A DNA stretch of 64,000 nt from Setomelanomma holmii. Taxonomy: Eukaryota > Ascomycota > Dothideomycetes > Pleosporales > Phaeosphaeriaceae. A program made the translations under genes and the position numbers. Under the pieces are notes generated by a model that was not told the origin of the DNA, searched no databases, and saw only the letters and a program-made list of their open reading frames with translations. The stretch is from assembly GCA_010015745.1 (NCBI GenBank), contig ML978213.1, positions 124,001-188,000 on the forward strand, given 5' to 3'. Below, in pieces: positions 34,878-45,353 of the stretch; position 1 is the first letter of the stretch; every line of letters starts with the position of its first letter.

Positions 34878-36290
34878 CTACCTGTCCTTGTCTTTCTTTT
34901 CCTTCTTCTCTTTCTTGTCCTTTTTATGTTTCTTGCTCTTCTCAGACGACGGTTCAGCGCTGTCGCTCTTGCGCTTCTTGGTCGCAATCTCCTCGGGTTC
35001 ATCTGGCTTGACATCTGCACTGATGACACGCTCCTCACCTTGTCCGCTCTCTGCTGCTTCTAGCTTCGCCTTCTCTTCTCGCTCTCTAGTCTTAGCCTCT
35101 ACGAGCACCTTCTTCTGCTTGGTGGCATTCTGAAGAACAACGCTGTTCCGCTTGATCGCATCAGTTGCCGCTGCAATGCAAGCTTGTGCCTTGTTCTGCC
35201 CTTCTCCACTGCCCAGCCACTCTTGCTCATAGCCCCAGCCCGTGAGGTAGACACCGAGGTAGTACCGTTGGACACCATGGTCGTAGGTCATGGGCTTTTC
35301 TTCGCGATAACCGAGCTTGATGCCGGCAGTCATACACAGCTTTTGTAGCTCGTCTCGTGCCATTGGGTTCTCGATTATCCTTTCCTTGAAGCCTAGCAAC
35401 TGTGGGGCCCAGAGTTGATCCAGGAATCGTTCAGCAACACCAAAGCCATTCTGAGGATCTGACAGCACTATCCCTGCAATGTAGGCTTCAAATAGATCCG
35501 CAACGACTTTCTTCCACGCTTTAGTGTCCTTGTCCCAGTGAGACTTATGCTTGAGTCGGTCCGGCAACCCGTATGCTTCAGAAAACTTGCCCAAAGCTAA
35601 GTTCTCGACCAGCCTCTCGCGCCATGAGCAAAGTTGTGGAACCTCGACTTGGGGAAAGCGGTTATAGAGAGCGCGAGATGCAAGTAGCTCGATGTAGGCG
35701 TCGCCGAGGAACTCGAGACGCTCGTAGTCGAGGCCGAAATCTATGCCTTGGTGAACGTTCGCATTCGTTTCGTGTACGGATTTGTGGGTGAAGACGGCTT
35801 CGTGGAGGTGGGGCTCGAGGATAGGCGGTAGTGGAGGGAGGGTTTGGGCTTCGTCCACTTTGCGGTAGATGTAGTCTGGTATGGTGACATTGACCATCTT
35901 GTCGGGTCGCTTTTCGTCTAAGTCGCGCTTAGCTTGAGCAGAGACAGACTTCTCGTTGCGTGCACATAGGAGTCTGCGAAGCTCGCATGTGTGGTAGAGG
36001 ATGTCCTTGTCTGCATCTGGCGATGTCTCGGCTGCTTCAAACCGGTCGAGTAGCGCTACTAGGCCCGTCCTCATCTCGTCGGCTGACAAGACAGTCTGAG
36101 GGAACGTCACTTGCCCGCGTTGCTGTGGGACCGCATTGCCTCGCTGCTGAGGCTTGCCTTGGCCATTGCGACCGCGGTCGTCATATGCTCCAGAGTTGAA
36201 AGCTGGCTGATTGGATCGCTGCTTCTTGTTGAAGTGCTGATTTCGATCTGCATAGTGATTGAAGGCGCCGCCGCGCTTCTGCGACGACAT
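34878..36290 (-). CDS. Double-strand-specific ribonuclease III (Rnt1/Pac1 type)
   Basis: Class I RNase III that trims rRNA, snRNA and snoRNA precursors in the nucleus. From ATG at 36290 the protein is 470 residues; an in-frame ATG at 36425 would add 45 but would leave only 15 bases to the divergent mS33 start. Domains: a Gln/Asn-rich N-terminal arm, an N-terminal helical region typical of Rnt1, the nuclease domain with signature ERLEFLGDAYIELLASRALY and second acidic site VVADLFEAYIAGI, then a double-stranded RNA-binding domain (NPMARDELQKLCMTAG through GQNKAQACIAAATDAI). The tail is Lys/Glu-rich, ending in repeated KKHKKDKKEKKEKK, a likely nuclear localisation signal. Confidence 0.93.
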   Translation of the reverse strand: MSSQKRGGAFNHYADRNQHFNKKQRSNQPAFNSGAYDDRGRNGQGKPQQRGNAVPQQRGQVTFPQTVLSADEMRTGLVALLDRFEAAETSPDADKDILYHTCELRRLLCARNEKSVSAQAKRDLDEKRPDKMVNVTIPDYIYRKVDEAQTLPPLPPILEPHLHEAVFTHKSVHETNANVHQGIDFGLDYERLEFLGDAYIELLASRALYNRFPQVEVPQLCSWRERLVENLALGKFSEAYGLPDRLKHKSHWDKDTKAWKKVVADLFEAYIAGIVLSDPQNGFGVAERFLDQLWAPQLLGFKERIIENPMARDELQKLCMTAGIKLGYREEKPMTYDHGVQRYYLGVYLTGWGYEQEWLGSGEGQNKAQACIAAATDAIKRNSVVLQNATKQKKVLVEAKTREREEKAKLEAAESGQGEERVISADVKPDEPEEIATKKRKSDSAEPSSEKSKKHKKDKKEKKEKKDKDR

Positions 36291-36440
36291 GCTTGCTAGC
36301 GATGTGGTGGTGATTTGGTTGGTGTAGGAGCTGCATTCAAAAAGTGGCACGCCTTCGGGGGTCCGCACTAGCGCGGCGCCAAGCCAAAGATTATCACCAT
36401 CATTCACTGTGAGCACCTCCATCATCGAGCATTGCGCAAG

Positions 36441-36857
36441 ATGGCGGTCCCACGGCAGCGGATATTGGACCTGATGAGGGTGCGTACATCTGCATGACGT
36501 ATGCGCGCGGCTACTGATGTTTTCAGGCCCAATGCAAGGTCTTCAACACTACATACAACCCCGAACGGCTCCGTCTCGGTTCGCGCATCCTGCACCAGCG
36601 CCTCAACGGCCCAGCCGTTGCATCCTACTACCCACCGCGGATAGGCACAATCAGCCAGTTGCGCTCCCTATACCCCGAGCATGAGATTATAGACGAAGAA
36701 GAGGAGGACTGGCTAGAGCACTTGAATGTTGCAAGATCAAGAGGCAAGGGTACACCGAAGAAGAAGCGGACAGCTGCCGGTGAGTCAGGACGTCGGATTG
36801 GTCGAATTAAGTCACTGACAAGCGACAGAGTCGAAGAAGTTCAACAAGCGAAAGTAA
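36441..36857 (+). CDS. RSM27: Mitochondrial small ribosomal subunit protein mS33 (Rsm27)
   Basis: Three exons (36441..36479, 36527..36779, 36829..36857) with introns of 47 and 49 bases encode 106 residues. It is a component of the mitochondrial ribosome small subunit. The spliced product begins MAVPRQRILDLMRAQCKVF, contains YNPERLRLGSRILHQRLNGP and SYYPPR, an acidic segment (DEEEEDWLEHL), and ends with the basic family tail RGKGTPKKKRTAAESKKFN. All three exons are needed; the last contributes only nine residues and the stop. It shares a very short divergent promoter with the RNase III gene. Confidence 0.93.
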
Positions 36858-37026
36858 TCAAGAGATACGACACCATGCAGGTATCAAAACCATTGGTCAT
36901 GTATAGATATTGTGAATGGACGTATGGAACGGCGTTATGGCTGGCAATCTGCATCAGATCTGTTCAAATCGCAATCGAACACATACATCTTCATCTGTTA
37001 TATCTTTCAGTCTCGGTCCAGCTTGG

Positions 37027-37704
37027 TTAGATCTTGCTCTTCACATCCGTCCCCGCGCTGCTCCATTCCCTATCGAACTCATCGTCCCACGGTATCCTAG
37101 CCTTCTTGTGCTCTGGCAAGATGGGAACGTTAACCTTGTGGTGCTCGACCGTACAGTACGTTATCTTTCCATCCAAGCTAGTCATGTCCCCCCGGATCAT
37201 GGCCATTTGCTTGCCTACGCCGACGACTCTGCTGTTCAGCCGTACCTTGGTTCCAATAGGGACGGCTTTGAGGTAGGAGATGTTCAATGATCTGGTGACG
37301 CCGCCCATGAACTCCCAGAATCCAGGACGTGCCAAGGGACATAGAGCTGTGGTAGTTGACATGTCGAAAATGACACCTGCTGCACCACCGTGCATCACGT
37401 CTAGTTGATTGTTAGGGACGTCTAGATTCGAAGGTTGATTGACACGCACTGTTCAAGTTGGAGAAGTTGGGTGCGATGGTCATCTCATAGGCGACTGAAC
37501 CATTTAGACCCGCATCCACCAGCTTCATATTCTCCATGACCTCACGATCGAAGTCCTGTATAACATCAGTGCCTGACTAGGGCCTCGTGCTCATTCACGT
37601 ACAATGTGATCCTTTGGTCGTTGCGCTGCAATCAGCTTGTATCTCTCGAACATGGCGCGAACAGCGGCCATGGCCTTTGTCCGATCCGCATCCTTCTCGC
37701 CCAT
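37027..37704 (-). CDS. Hotdog-fold acyl-CoA thioesterase (PaaI/THEM2-like)
   Basis: Exons 37603..37704, 37450..37555 and 37027..37400, with introns of 47 and 49 bases, encode 193 residues. The hotdog family hydrolyses acyl-CoA or related thioesters. The signature is the helix motif VMHGGAAGVIFDMSTTTAL, which contains the HGG turn and catalytic Asp, followed by SLNISYLKAVPIGTKVRLNSRVVGVGKQMAMI and a C-terminal beta strand with KITYCTVEHHKVN. The N-terminal helix comes from the first two exons. Start is the ATG at 37704 (MGEKDADRTKAMAAVRAMF). Substrate and compartment are not deducible; no clear mitochondrial leader or PTS1 was seen. It is convergent with mS33. Confidence 0.9.
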
Positions 37705-38346
37705 GTCGAGTAGTATTCTAGCTCTCGAAATCGCAACGTCAAGGTCCTCCGCAGATCGCTATAGTGCAGACAAAAATAATAGTAATTGTACATCAGCATG
37801 TTTGCTAGCTTGCGTTGTTTGCTGGAGCACTCAAGTGAACGGCGGAAGCTTGCATTTGCCTCGGCTCCATCTGCCACCTCGACGTGCGGCACTGAACACG
37901 TCGCGTGCGCAACAAGTGACAATCGTCTGCACACCTCGTAGCCCACACAATGGAACTGGTCTAAATGATCAATACTGCTAGCTGCCTCAGGCAGGTGCCT
38001 GCATTGTTTCAAGACGCTCTCTCGGCGTGGGCAGGTTCCGCAAACAGCCACTGACGATCACCATTGGCAGAGGCGGCTTCTCCACACCCAAGTCAATTGT
38101 TTCACGACGGCCGGACGGTCCCAGCTTCGTCATGACCGCTCTTAAGGTTCGCGCGCAGCTGTCAGTCGACTCTATATTACTTCGCCCAATCTATACATAG
38201 TTCATGGGTCTCATCCAGCCGTGCTGAAGTGCCTTCTTCTCCCCTCTATCCGATCGCTATTTAACCTGCTCACCGCGGCACTCCACGCTGTCATCAATCG
38301 TCGCCGCGCGCATATTGGCCCTTCCCAGGTGTTAACAAACGGAACC
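37705..38346. promoter_or_regulatory. Divergent region between thioesterase and MFS genes
   Basis: 642 bases between two start codons; no further gene supported. Promoter role is inferred from position. Confidence 0.5.
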
Positions 38347-39806
38347 ATGGCTTCAAGGGCATTGCCGGTGTCGCCAGCACTGCGAAAGAAGGTCTTGAGA
38401 GTGTTGTTTATATCATTGCTGCTTGACTTGGTACGTCATGCCATGTCTGTACCACCACTCCAGCTCACAGAAGTATAGGTCTCCTTCACGTTCATTCTGC
38501 CGCTCTTTCCGAAGCTCATCGAGTTCTACCGCAACCACGAAACCGGAAACCCGAATACGATCCTCTCGAAGATTCTCGCTGGCCTCAATGCGTACAAGAA
38601 CTCGTTCGCGAAGCCCATCAACTCGCGCTACGACATCGTCTTGCTCGGCGGCGCTCTCGGCTCGTTGTTCTCTCTCTGCCAGGCCATCGCGTCTCCCGTA
38701 ATCGGCACACTCTCGGACAAATATGGCAGACGCACAGCCCTTTTATGGTCAATGGCTGGAAACATCCTCAGCGTCGCTCTGTGGGTTGCAGCAACAGACT
38801 TCCGCACCTTCCTTGCGAGTCGAGTGGTCGGAGGCCTGAGTGAGGGCAATGTGCAGCTAGCCATGGCAATTGCGACGGATATCAGCGACGAAAGCCAAAG
38901 AGGAGCCACCATGGCACTCGTGGGCGTGTGTTTCAGCATCGCCTTCACATTCGGCCCAGCGCTGGGCGCATATCTCTCCACGCTACAAATCATGACATCA
39001 AACCCATTCGCAACGGCCGCGGGCTTCTCATTGTTCTTGATCGTCACTGAGACCATCTATCTCTACTCGAGCCTCCCAGAAACTCTTCCATCCGCCACGG
39101 CATCTGGTCGCACAGCCAACGGCAAGGCAAATGGCCACACCAAGACCGAGGGTGCTGTCAAACCACACGCTCCAACAAATTCGCACGCAGTTCTCAACGC
39201 GACGCATTTCACCTTCATTCTCTTCTTCAGTGGCATGGAGTTCTCGCTGCCCTTCATGACCTACGACCTATTCTCATATCAGGCCAAGGACTCAGGCAAA
39301 TTGCTCGGCTTCATTGGCCTTGTTGCCTCCCTGCTGCAGGGGTCCGTGGTCCGCAGGATGCACCCGCTGAAAGTTGTCCAGATGGGCGTAGTCAGCTGCG
39401 CGATTGCTTTCTTCATACTAGCCAGAGTGCAAACTCAAGGTGCACTGTACGGTGCAGCGGCACTGCTAGCCGTAACAAGTGCTACTGTCGTCACTGGGTT
39501 AAACAGTCTTTCCTCGTTCGAAGCGAGCGCCAGCGAACGAGGAAATAAGCTGGGAAATCATAGAAGTTTTGGTACGTTTATTATTCTACATACAGTCGAG
39601 TCGTTGCTGACAGTCACCTAGGTCAAGCAGGACGTGCCCTCGGACCTCTAATCTTCTGTACACTCTATTGGTGGGCTGGGCGAGAAATGGCATATGCAGT
39701 GGGAGCGGCTGGTATGTCCACAGTCTGCGCCTTTGTGTTTGGCGCATTGAAGATGCCGCCAGGTACAGAGAATGTTGGAAAGAAAGTGAAACAGGCGACA
39801 GACTAG
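38347..39806 (+). CDS. MFS transporter, MFSD10/TETRAN-like
   Basis: Exons 38347..38430, 38479..39571 and 39622..39806, with 48- and 50-base introns, encode 453 residues. It is a multi-helix membrane carrier of the major facilitator superfamily; substrate unknown. Family marks are the first helix after a basic start (LRVLFISLLLDLVSFTFILPLFP, spanning intron 1), LLGGALGSLFSLCQAIASP, motif A GTLSDKYGRRTALL, GGLSEGNVQLAMAIATDIS and MTYDLFSYQAKDSGKLLGF. A Gly/Ala/Lys-rich loop follows helix 6. The final exon gives AGRALGPLIFCTLYWWAG and the last helix. The pattern fits the tetracycline-transporter-like MFSD10 group better than drug:H+ antiporters. The product is intact. Confidence 0.9.
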
Positions 39807-40184
39807 ACCAAGTGTCGAAAGTGGCTGTTGTTGTAGTAGGCATGAATCGAACTACCTGTGCACGCACTACAAGATAAACAGCATGATTGCAACGACAAAG
39901 TTATGGATAACAACGGCAGACTTCTTTTGATGGTAGGCAATGTTCCACAGCAACAAAAGAGCCAAGCGTAACAAGCCCGATCGCAACTTCGGCCCTTCCC
40001 CGCATCCGACTTTGGGGTATTCCCCATACTGACTCGAACCTCGGCATCTTTTTGAGCCTCGCGTGCTTGTTGGCTACCTTGCTACGCCCGGCATCTCACC
40101 ACACTAGGCATTGCACCTTCCCCAACACATTCGGCTTGTCTCTTGCTGACTCCTGTTCTCTTGTTTCAGTCGGCAACCTTGAAG
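39807..40184. other. Spacer and 5' leader of the acyl-CoA synthetase gene
   Basis: 378 bases with no gene. A pyrimidine-rich TTGTTTCAG just before the ATG at 40185 could be the acceptor of a 5'UTR intron. Confidence 0.45.
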
Positions 40185-42134
40185 ATGGCGACAACGGCAG
40201 TTGCGTCTGTTGCAGCGGTGACGGGGCTTGCCGCGTATCTTAACGGGAAATACCATCTTGCGCAGGATATCAAGGCGCTGAGGTTTCGAAGTAAGGCGGC
40301 CAAGTATTACGCTGAGCTCGGTACGTCTCATTACACATTCACTCAAGGCTAAGATACTGAACAGACTATAGTGAAAACAAAGCGACAATCTCTATGGTAC
40401 TCATTCACCCCTCATGTGCCAAAATACTCCCAAAACCTGTGTATCTGGTCTCGAGAAAAGACGTACACATGGCAAGAAGTCCACGATCGCGCTGTGCAAT
40501 GGGGCAACTTCTTCCTAGCTCAAGGCGTCCGGCCGGGTAATATGGTTGCCACGTACTTGATGAACTCGGCCGACTTTTTGGTCATTTGGTTGGGTCTGTT
40601 CAGCATTGGGTGTGCGCCAGCGCATCTGAACTATAATCTCAAAGGCGACGCGCTGCTTCATTGTCTGCGTGTTGCGGGCGTCAAGCTGGTGGTCGTGGAT
40701 GAAGAGGAGGGATGTCAAGAGCGCTTTCAGGGTTGGAAAGATCGAGCTGAGCAAGAGTTGGGTATTAGGGCCTTCACCGTCAACAATGCACTGTTGGAGG
40801 AGGTGTATTCTGGGCCCACGAATGTGCCGGGAGATGAGTATCGCGAGAGTGTAGTTGGTTCAGATCCTACATGCCTCCTGTATACTTCTGGAACCACGGG
40901 CCTGCCCAAGGCGGGCAAGTTCATGGTGAATCGATATCATGAACGAGGACACCCGGATCGACCGCCATTTGGCCAAAAGGCCGGACCAAATGGAAATCGT
41001 TGGTACTGCTGTATGCCAATCTTTCATGGCACGGGTGGACTTTCTTGCATGATGTGCTTGACGAGCGGTATGAGCGTCGCTGTCGGGCGTAAGTTCTCGG
41101 TCAGCACATTTTGGGACGACGTCCACGATTCTCAGTCGACGATGTTCGTGTATGTGGGCGAGGCGGCGCGATACTTGCTCATGGCACCTCCACATCCGAA
41201 GGAGCGGGACCATCGACTACGTGGCATGTATGGCAACGGCATGCGGCCGGATGTGTGGAACAGGTTCAAGGAGCGATTTGGTGTGGCTGAAGTCATGGAA
41301 TTCTTCAACTCGACAGAAGGCGTTCTCGCAATGGTGGTGCACTCCAAAGGACCGTTCACAGCAACAAGCGTAGGACATCATGGCGCGATCATCAGAAAGG
41401 CACTGAACGATGTGTACGTGCCTGTGGCGATTGATCCAGAGACCGGCGACTTATTGCGCAATCCCGCGACTGGCTTCGTGAAGCGCAACTCATATGAAGA
41501 AGGTGGAGAGATTCTGGTGGGGGTACCTGGCGAGGAGGCATTTGCGGGATACTACAACAATCGGAATGCAACAGCGAAGAAGTTCGAAAGGAATGTATTC
41601 AAGAAAGGCGATCTATACTACCGATCTGGAGACGCGCTTAGAAGAGACACGGATGGTCGGTGGTACTTCCTTGATAGGCTGGGCGATACCTTCCGCTGGA
41701 AGTCCGAGAACGTCTCAACTGCCGAAGTTGCTGAAGTCCTCGGGCGGTACCCTGGCGTCGGCGAAGCTATAGTCTATGGCGCACTGGTGCCTAGACATGA
41801 CGGTCGTGCAGGCTGCGTTTCTTTGAGGTTTACAGAAGGTGTCAAGCCCGAGTCTTTTGACTGGAAGGCATTCCTGGACTACTCGAGAGGCAAGCTCCCC
41901 AAATACGCGGTTCCTGTCTTTTTGCGATTGGTGAAGGAGGGCAGTAATACTGACAATCAAAAACAAAACAAGGGACCGCTCAGAGAAGAGGGTATCGAGC
42001 TCGACAAGTTCGGCTCCAAGATGATAGGCGGAAAAGATGATGTCGTAATGTGGACTGCTCCAGGCGCTGATCGGTATGTGCGGTTCACAATCGAAGACCT
42101 TGAGCGGCTACGGGCTGGGAAGATATTGCTTTAG
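40185..42134 (+). CDS. Very-long-chain acyl-CoA synthetase / fatty acid transporter (Fat1-like)
   Basis: Two exons (40185..40320 and 40372..42134, 51-base intron) encode 632 residues. Fat1/FATP proteins activate very-long-chain fatty acids to CoA esters and couple this to uptake, at ER, peroxisome or plasma membrane. A hydrophobic N-terminal segment (VASVAAVTGLAAYL) precedes the AMP-binding domain. Motifs: TCLLYTSGTTGLPKAG (about residue 213), CCMPIFHGTGG, EFFNSTEGVLAM, YYRSGDALRRD and the FATP/VLACS signature RLGDTFRWKSENVSTAEVA (about 480). The C-terminus is complete (RLRAGKILL). The frame before 40185 opens with TTG and is not used. Confidence 0.93.
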
Positions 42135-42213
42135 ACGGTCACTAGACATGGTACGATGGTAGACAACGTGTTTTGAACCTACAAGTCAACAATGCACGCA
42201 ACTCGCAATACCT

Positions 42214-42936
42214 TCATCCTTCTGCAATCGCACGGATGAAAGCTACGATTTGATCCATGCCGTCAGGCTCATTCAGCCAATGTCCACCCTCTTTGTGGCT
42301 CTGCCATTGCACTTTCATGCCCATTCTTTCCAGGCTCGCCGCAAGTTCCCTGCCATTCTTGATGGGAACAACCTCGTCGTTCTCGCAGTGTTGCAGCAAG
42401 ACAAGCGTCTCTAACGCGCTTGGGGCATCAGCTAGCATCTGCGCTTCTCTCTCCAGTTCTTCAGCCATCGGCAGCCAGCTGCACAATCCGAAGAACCCTC
42501 CAAGATTCATCCTGCCTTTGAGTAGTGTATATATCGCCGTAGCGCAACCCTGACTGATGCCCGCCAAGATTATCTTTCCCATGTCGATGACCGTCGCCTC
42601 CTGCTCGATGATCCGTCGAATCTGCTCAGCACTCTCCGCTAGACCCTCTCTTTGGCTCTCAGCGTTCTTCCATGGGTCTTTCACAGATGCTATATCGAAC
42701 CATTGATGTATTTCTTCCTCCTCCACTACGGCCCAGCGTTTCTTGGCCTCTGGGAATATCCATTTGATGTCAGGGAAAAGTTGCGTGAAGAAGGCGTCCT
42801 TGCTGTCTTGAGACTCGAAAATCTCGTCTTGGAACGTTTTCGCGTCACTTCCACGACCGTGCAGGAAGATCACTGTGTGCGTGTGTGGCGCCGTGGGCGA
42901 GACGATTCGTGTAGTGTCCGGCATAGTCCCAATCAT
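42214..42936 (-). CDS. Acyl-protein thioesterase / carboxylesterase-like alpha/beta hydrolase
   Basis: Single exon, 240 residues from ATG at 42936 (another ATG follows at 42924; the longer frame begins TTG). Family members remove palmitate from proteins or hydrolyse lysophospholipids in the cytosol. The oxyanion region reads TVIFLHGRGSDAKTF, the nucleophile elbow is LAGISQGCATA (Ser128), the acid is in CENDEVVP and the histidine in HKEGGHWL, so the triad is complete. Compared with classic APT1 it has an insertion with EEEEIHQWFDIASVKDPW, as in the larger fungal members. It is convergent with the acyl-CoA synthetase gene, only 79 bases apart. Confidence 0.9.
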   Translation of the reverse strand: MIGTMPDTTRIVSPTAPHTHTVIFLHGRGSDAKTFQDEIFESQDSKDAFFTQLFPDIKWIFPEAKKRWAVVEEEEIHQWFDIASVKDPWKNAESQREGLAESAEQIRRIIEQEATVIDMGKIILAGISQGCATAIYTLLKGRMNLGGFFGLCSWLPMAEELEREAQMLADAPSALETLVLLQHCENDEVVPIKNGRELAASLERMGMKVQWQSHKEGGHWLNEPDGMDQIVAFIRAIAEG

Positions 42937-43706
42937 TACGAACCGGGATGTCAAAAAAGGTATTACGAGGTTTCAGTGAGCTTCGGGGTGAGCTTCTTAT
43001 GTGCAGTGAGAGGCAATCTCTTTCCTGAGCTTGACCAGGTACCGGTATACCGTGGTACCGAACGAAAGCAAGCGGTACCTAGACATACGCATGGCTGCTG
43101 CCTGAACACCAACACCACCATAATGAGAACAAGAGCATCGCACACGCCAAGTTTTATTCGAGGAAGCATCACATTGAGCAACCTTTTGCTCTATATCCGC
43201 ACCAAGAACCTGCTTGACAAAGGTTCTAACATGATTCGCTCGCTAACGTCCATCACGGTACCGAGCCGTGAAAGGCTCCACAGCGGCTCCATCCGCAAGG
43301 CTGGGCACTTCAATAACTCTGGCTGTCGCATAGATGTCACTTTTCAGCTTTTACCGTCATCGCGCTGGGGATATGAGGCTAGACAGCATGTCTGGTCTCG
43401 AGAAACGCGTGGTCCGCAAGCTGGGTCAGTGGTCATGAGTACCAGACATCGGTCTAGTCCCTACTAAAGTGCGATCAGATTTCTTCATACTAGTCAGGAA
43501 TGTTTCCGCCAGCTACGATTGACACTCATGTACTTGTAGGTCTATTGTTGTGCAGCGTACTTCTTCAATTACCTCGGTACAACTGGCCCTTATCGACGCG
43601 ACTGTCCTCAGCAATTGCTTAACATGATCCAGATCGCTCTGCATTCGCCAATGCCTATGTGAGGAGTGCCGTCAAATCCCACCATCATGCAGTTGACTAA
43701 TGACGA
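42937..43706. other. Intergenic stretch before the pseudogene pair
   Basis: About 770 bases. An open plus-strand frame crosses it from within the hydrolase gene, but it lacks any motif and is taken as chance. Nothing else seen. Confidence 0.5.
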
Positions 43707-45300
43707 ATGGTCTCCGGGCTGAAAGAGCCTCTTCGACTCAATGGCAACCAATACAGCATTCTTATCGCCATGTTTATAGCTGGGTGGCCTTTCTCGGAAT
43801 TCAACTTTTTATCCTGTCAGTAGGACCAGGTGGGGAGAATCATGATGCAGTATTAGGCCTACGGAGTGAGAGGTCTATGTACATGAGAGAGAGAGGAAAG
43901 GGCGCTAAGCCTAACCTGGTACTAGTGCTAGAAGATGGGAAGGAACCTGGGGCAGTACACTCACTGCAGCGCGGAGGCCATGGCTGACATATCCCATGCT
44001 GACTATATTCAGGAGTTGCGTTGGCCAGATCCCGCATGCTTTGATTATTCAGAAACTTGCGCTGCGCGATGGCTCCCTTTCACGCTGCTAGTGTGGTCCG
44101 GCCTCACGATGTGTTCTGCTGCGTGCCAAACATATGCTCAACTTTGCGTCGTTCGCTTCTTCCAAGGTTTCTTCGAAGCAAGTCTGTATTGCAGTTCTAT
44201 CTATATCCTTGGATCGTGGTATAAACCATTGGAGACAGCCAAGTAAACTGCCATATTCACGGCCATTGGACGAAACGGCAGCATGTTCGCTGGAGTCATG
44301 ATGACAGCCATGAATGAAAGCCTACATAGATAAACGTCACTTCAAGGATAGCAATGGGTCTTTATATTGAGTGATGCCAACACTTTCCAACTAATGGATC
44401 ATGCTGACTCCCTACAGATGGTGCAATGGGAATTGCTTTCGGAATCTTTGGTCTTCTATACTTCCCGAATTTGCCAGAGTCCACCACTGCGCCCTACCTT
44501 AGCGAAGAGGGGATACAGCTAGCGCTAAATCGTCTGCCGCCGAAGCAGATCTGGGGTCACGACATCACTATCAGATCGCTAGTCAAACGATTGTTCGCAT
44601 CTCCAGATCTGTATGTTCTGACCGCTTACTCGATCATCGGCTGCGCGTTGGAAGCAATTGTTCTGCAAGGTCTCTTCCTCCTGTGGATGAAGGCTCATAT
44701 AGCCGAATATTCCTCGTATGCCACCACAACTTATACTCTAGGCATTCAAGCAGTGTCCATCGTCTCAAGCATTGGGGCAGGGTATGTCGTTGATATGACC
44801 AATCGCCGTATCCCAATAGTCTTGCTGGCCGGGTTGCTTCAACTGGTTGTGGCAATTCTTCTCCTTGTACCAACTTTACCGACAGCTGGTGTCTTCTTCG
44901 CCTTGTACCCGTCTGGGACGTCGCATATCGTGAATCCATCATACACGGTTGGGCCAGTGTAATTTGGCAAAGGACAGACGATGATGCAGCGCGCTCGGTA
45001 ATACTGTACATCATGAGCATGGTGCAGCCGATTCTCTACACGTTCTGGGGCATCGCGCTCTATTCCGCCGCGGATGCTCCGTACTGGAAGAGGGGATACA
45101 TCGCCATGATTGTAGTCGTGTTTGCGTTCTTTGGTGCTACAGCGGCGGTCACATGGGTATTTAGATCTCCTTCTTCATTACAAGAGACATGGCTAATCCG
45201 CGGATAGCTTGACAAACGATCTCAGAGCATTGCTGCGAATCGAGTGGAGCAGACGGACAGCGAACAAACTGAAATCGTCGATGCATTGAAGAAGAACTAG
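43707..45300 (+). pseudogene. Decayed MFS transporter, Dal5/allantoate permease type
   Basis: Pieces of a Dal5-like (anion:cation symporter) carrier appear in order but in shifting frames. ATG at 43707 gives VSGLKEPLRLNGNQYSIL; after an unclear intron comes VGQIPHALIIQKLALR; about 44065 the frame shifts to RWLPFTLLVWSGLTM and FFQGFFEASLY; a TAA at 44244..44246 interrupts before TAIFTAIG; after another disrupted intron GAMGIAFGIFGLLYFPNLPE resumes; about 44931-44950 the frame shifts again into HGWASVIWQRTDDD and MSMVQPILYTFWGI. The C-terminal tail ends at 45300. At least one nonsense codon and two frameshifts make a functional transporter impossible. It lies tail-to-tail, 53 bases from an O-methyltransferase pseudogene. 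Confidence 0.88.
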
Positions 45301-45353
45301 CGAAACTTTACACCTTTGTCTTGCTGAGTAGCCAATATCGGCGCAAAATCATG

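Noticed and set aside
42652..43467. 271-codon plus-strand frame across the acyl-protein thioesterase gene
   Set aside because: First half is antisense to a well-supported gene and the rest has no motif.
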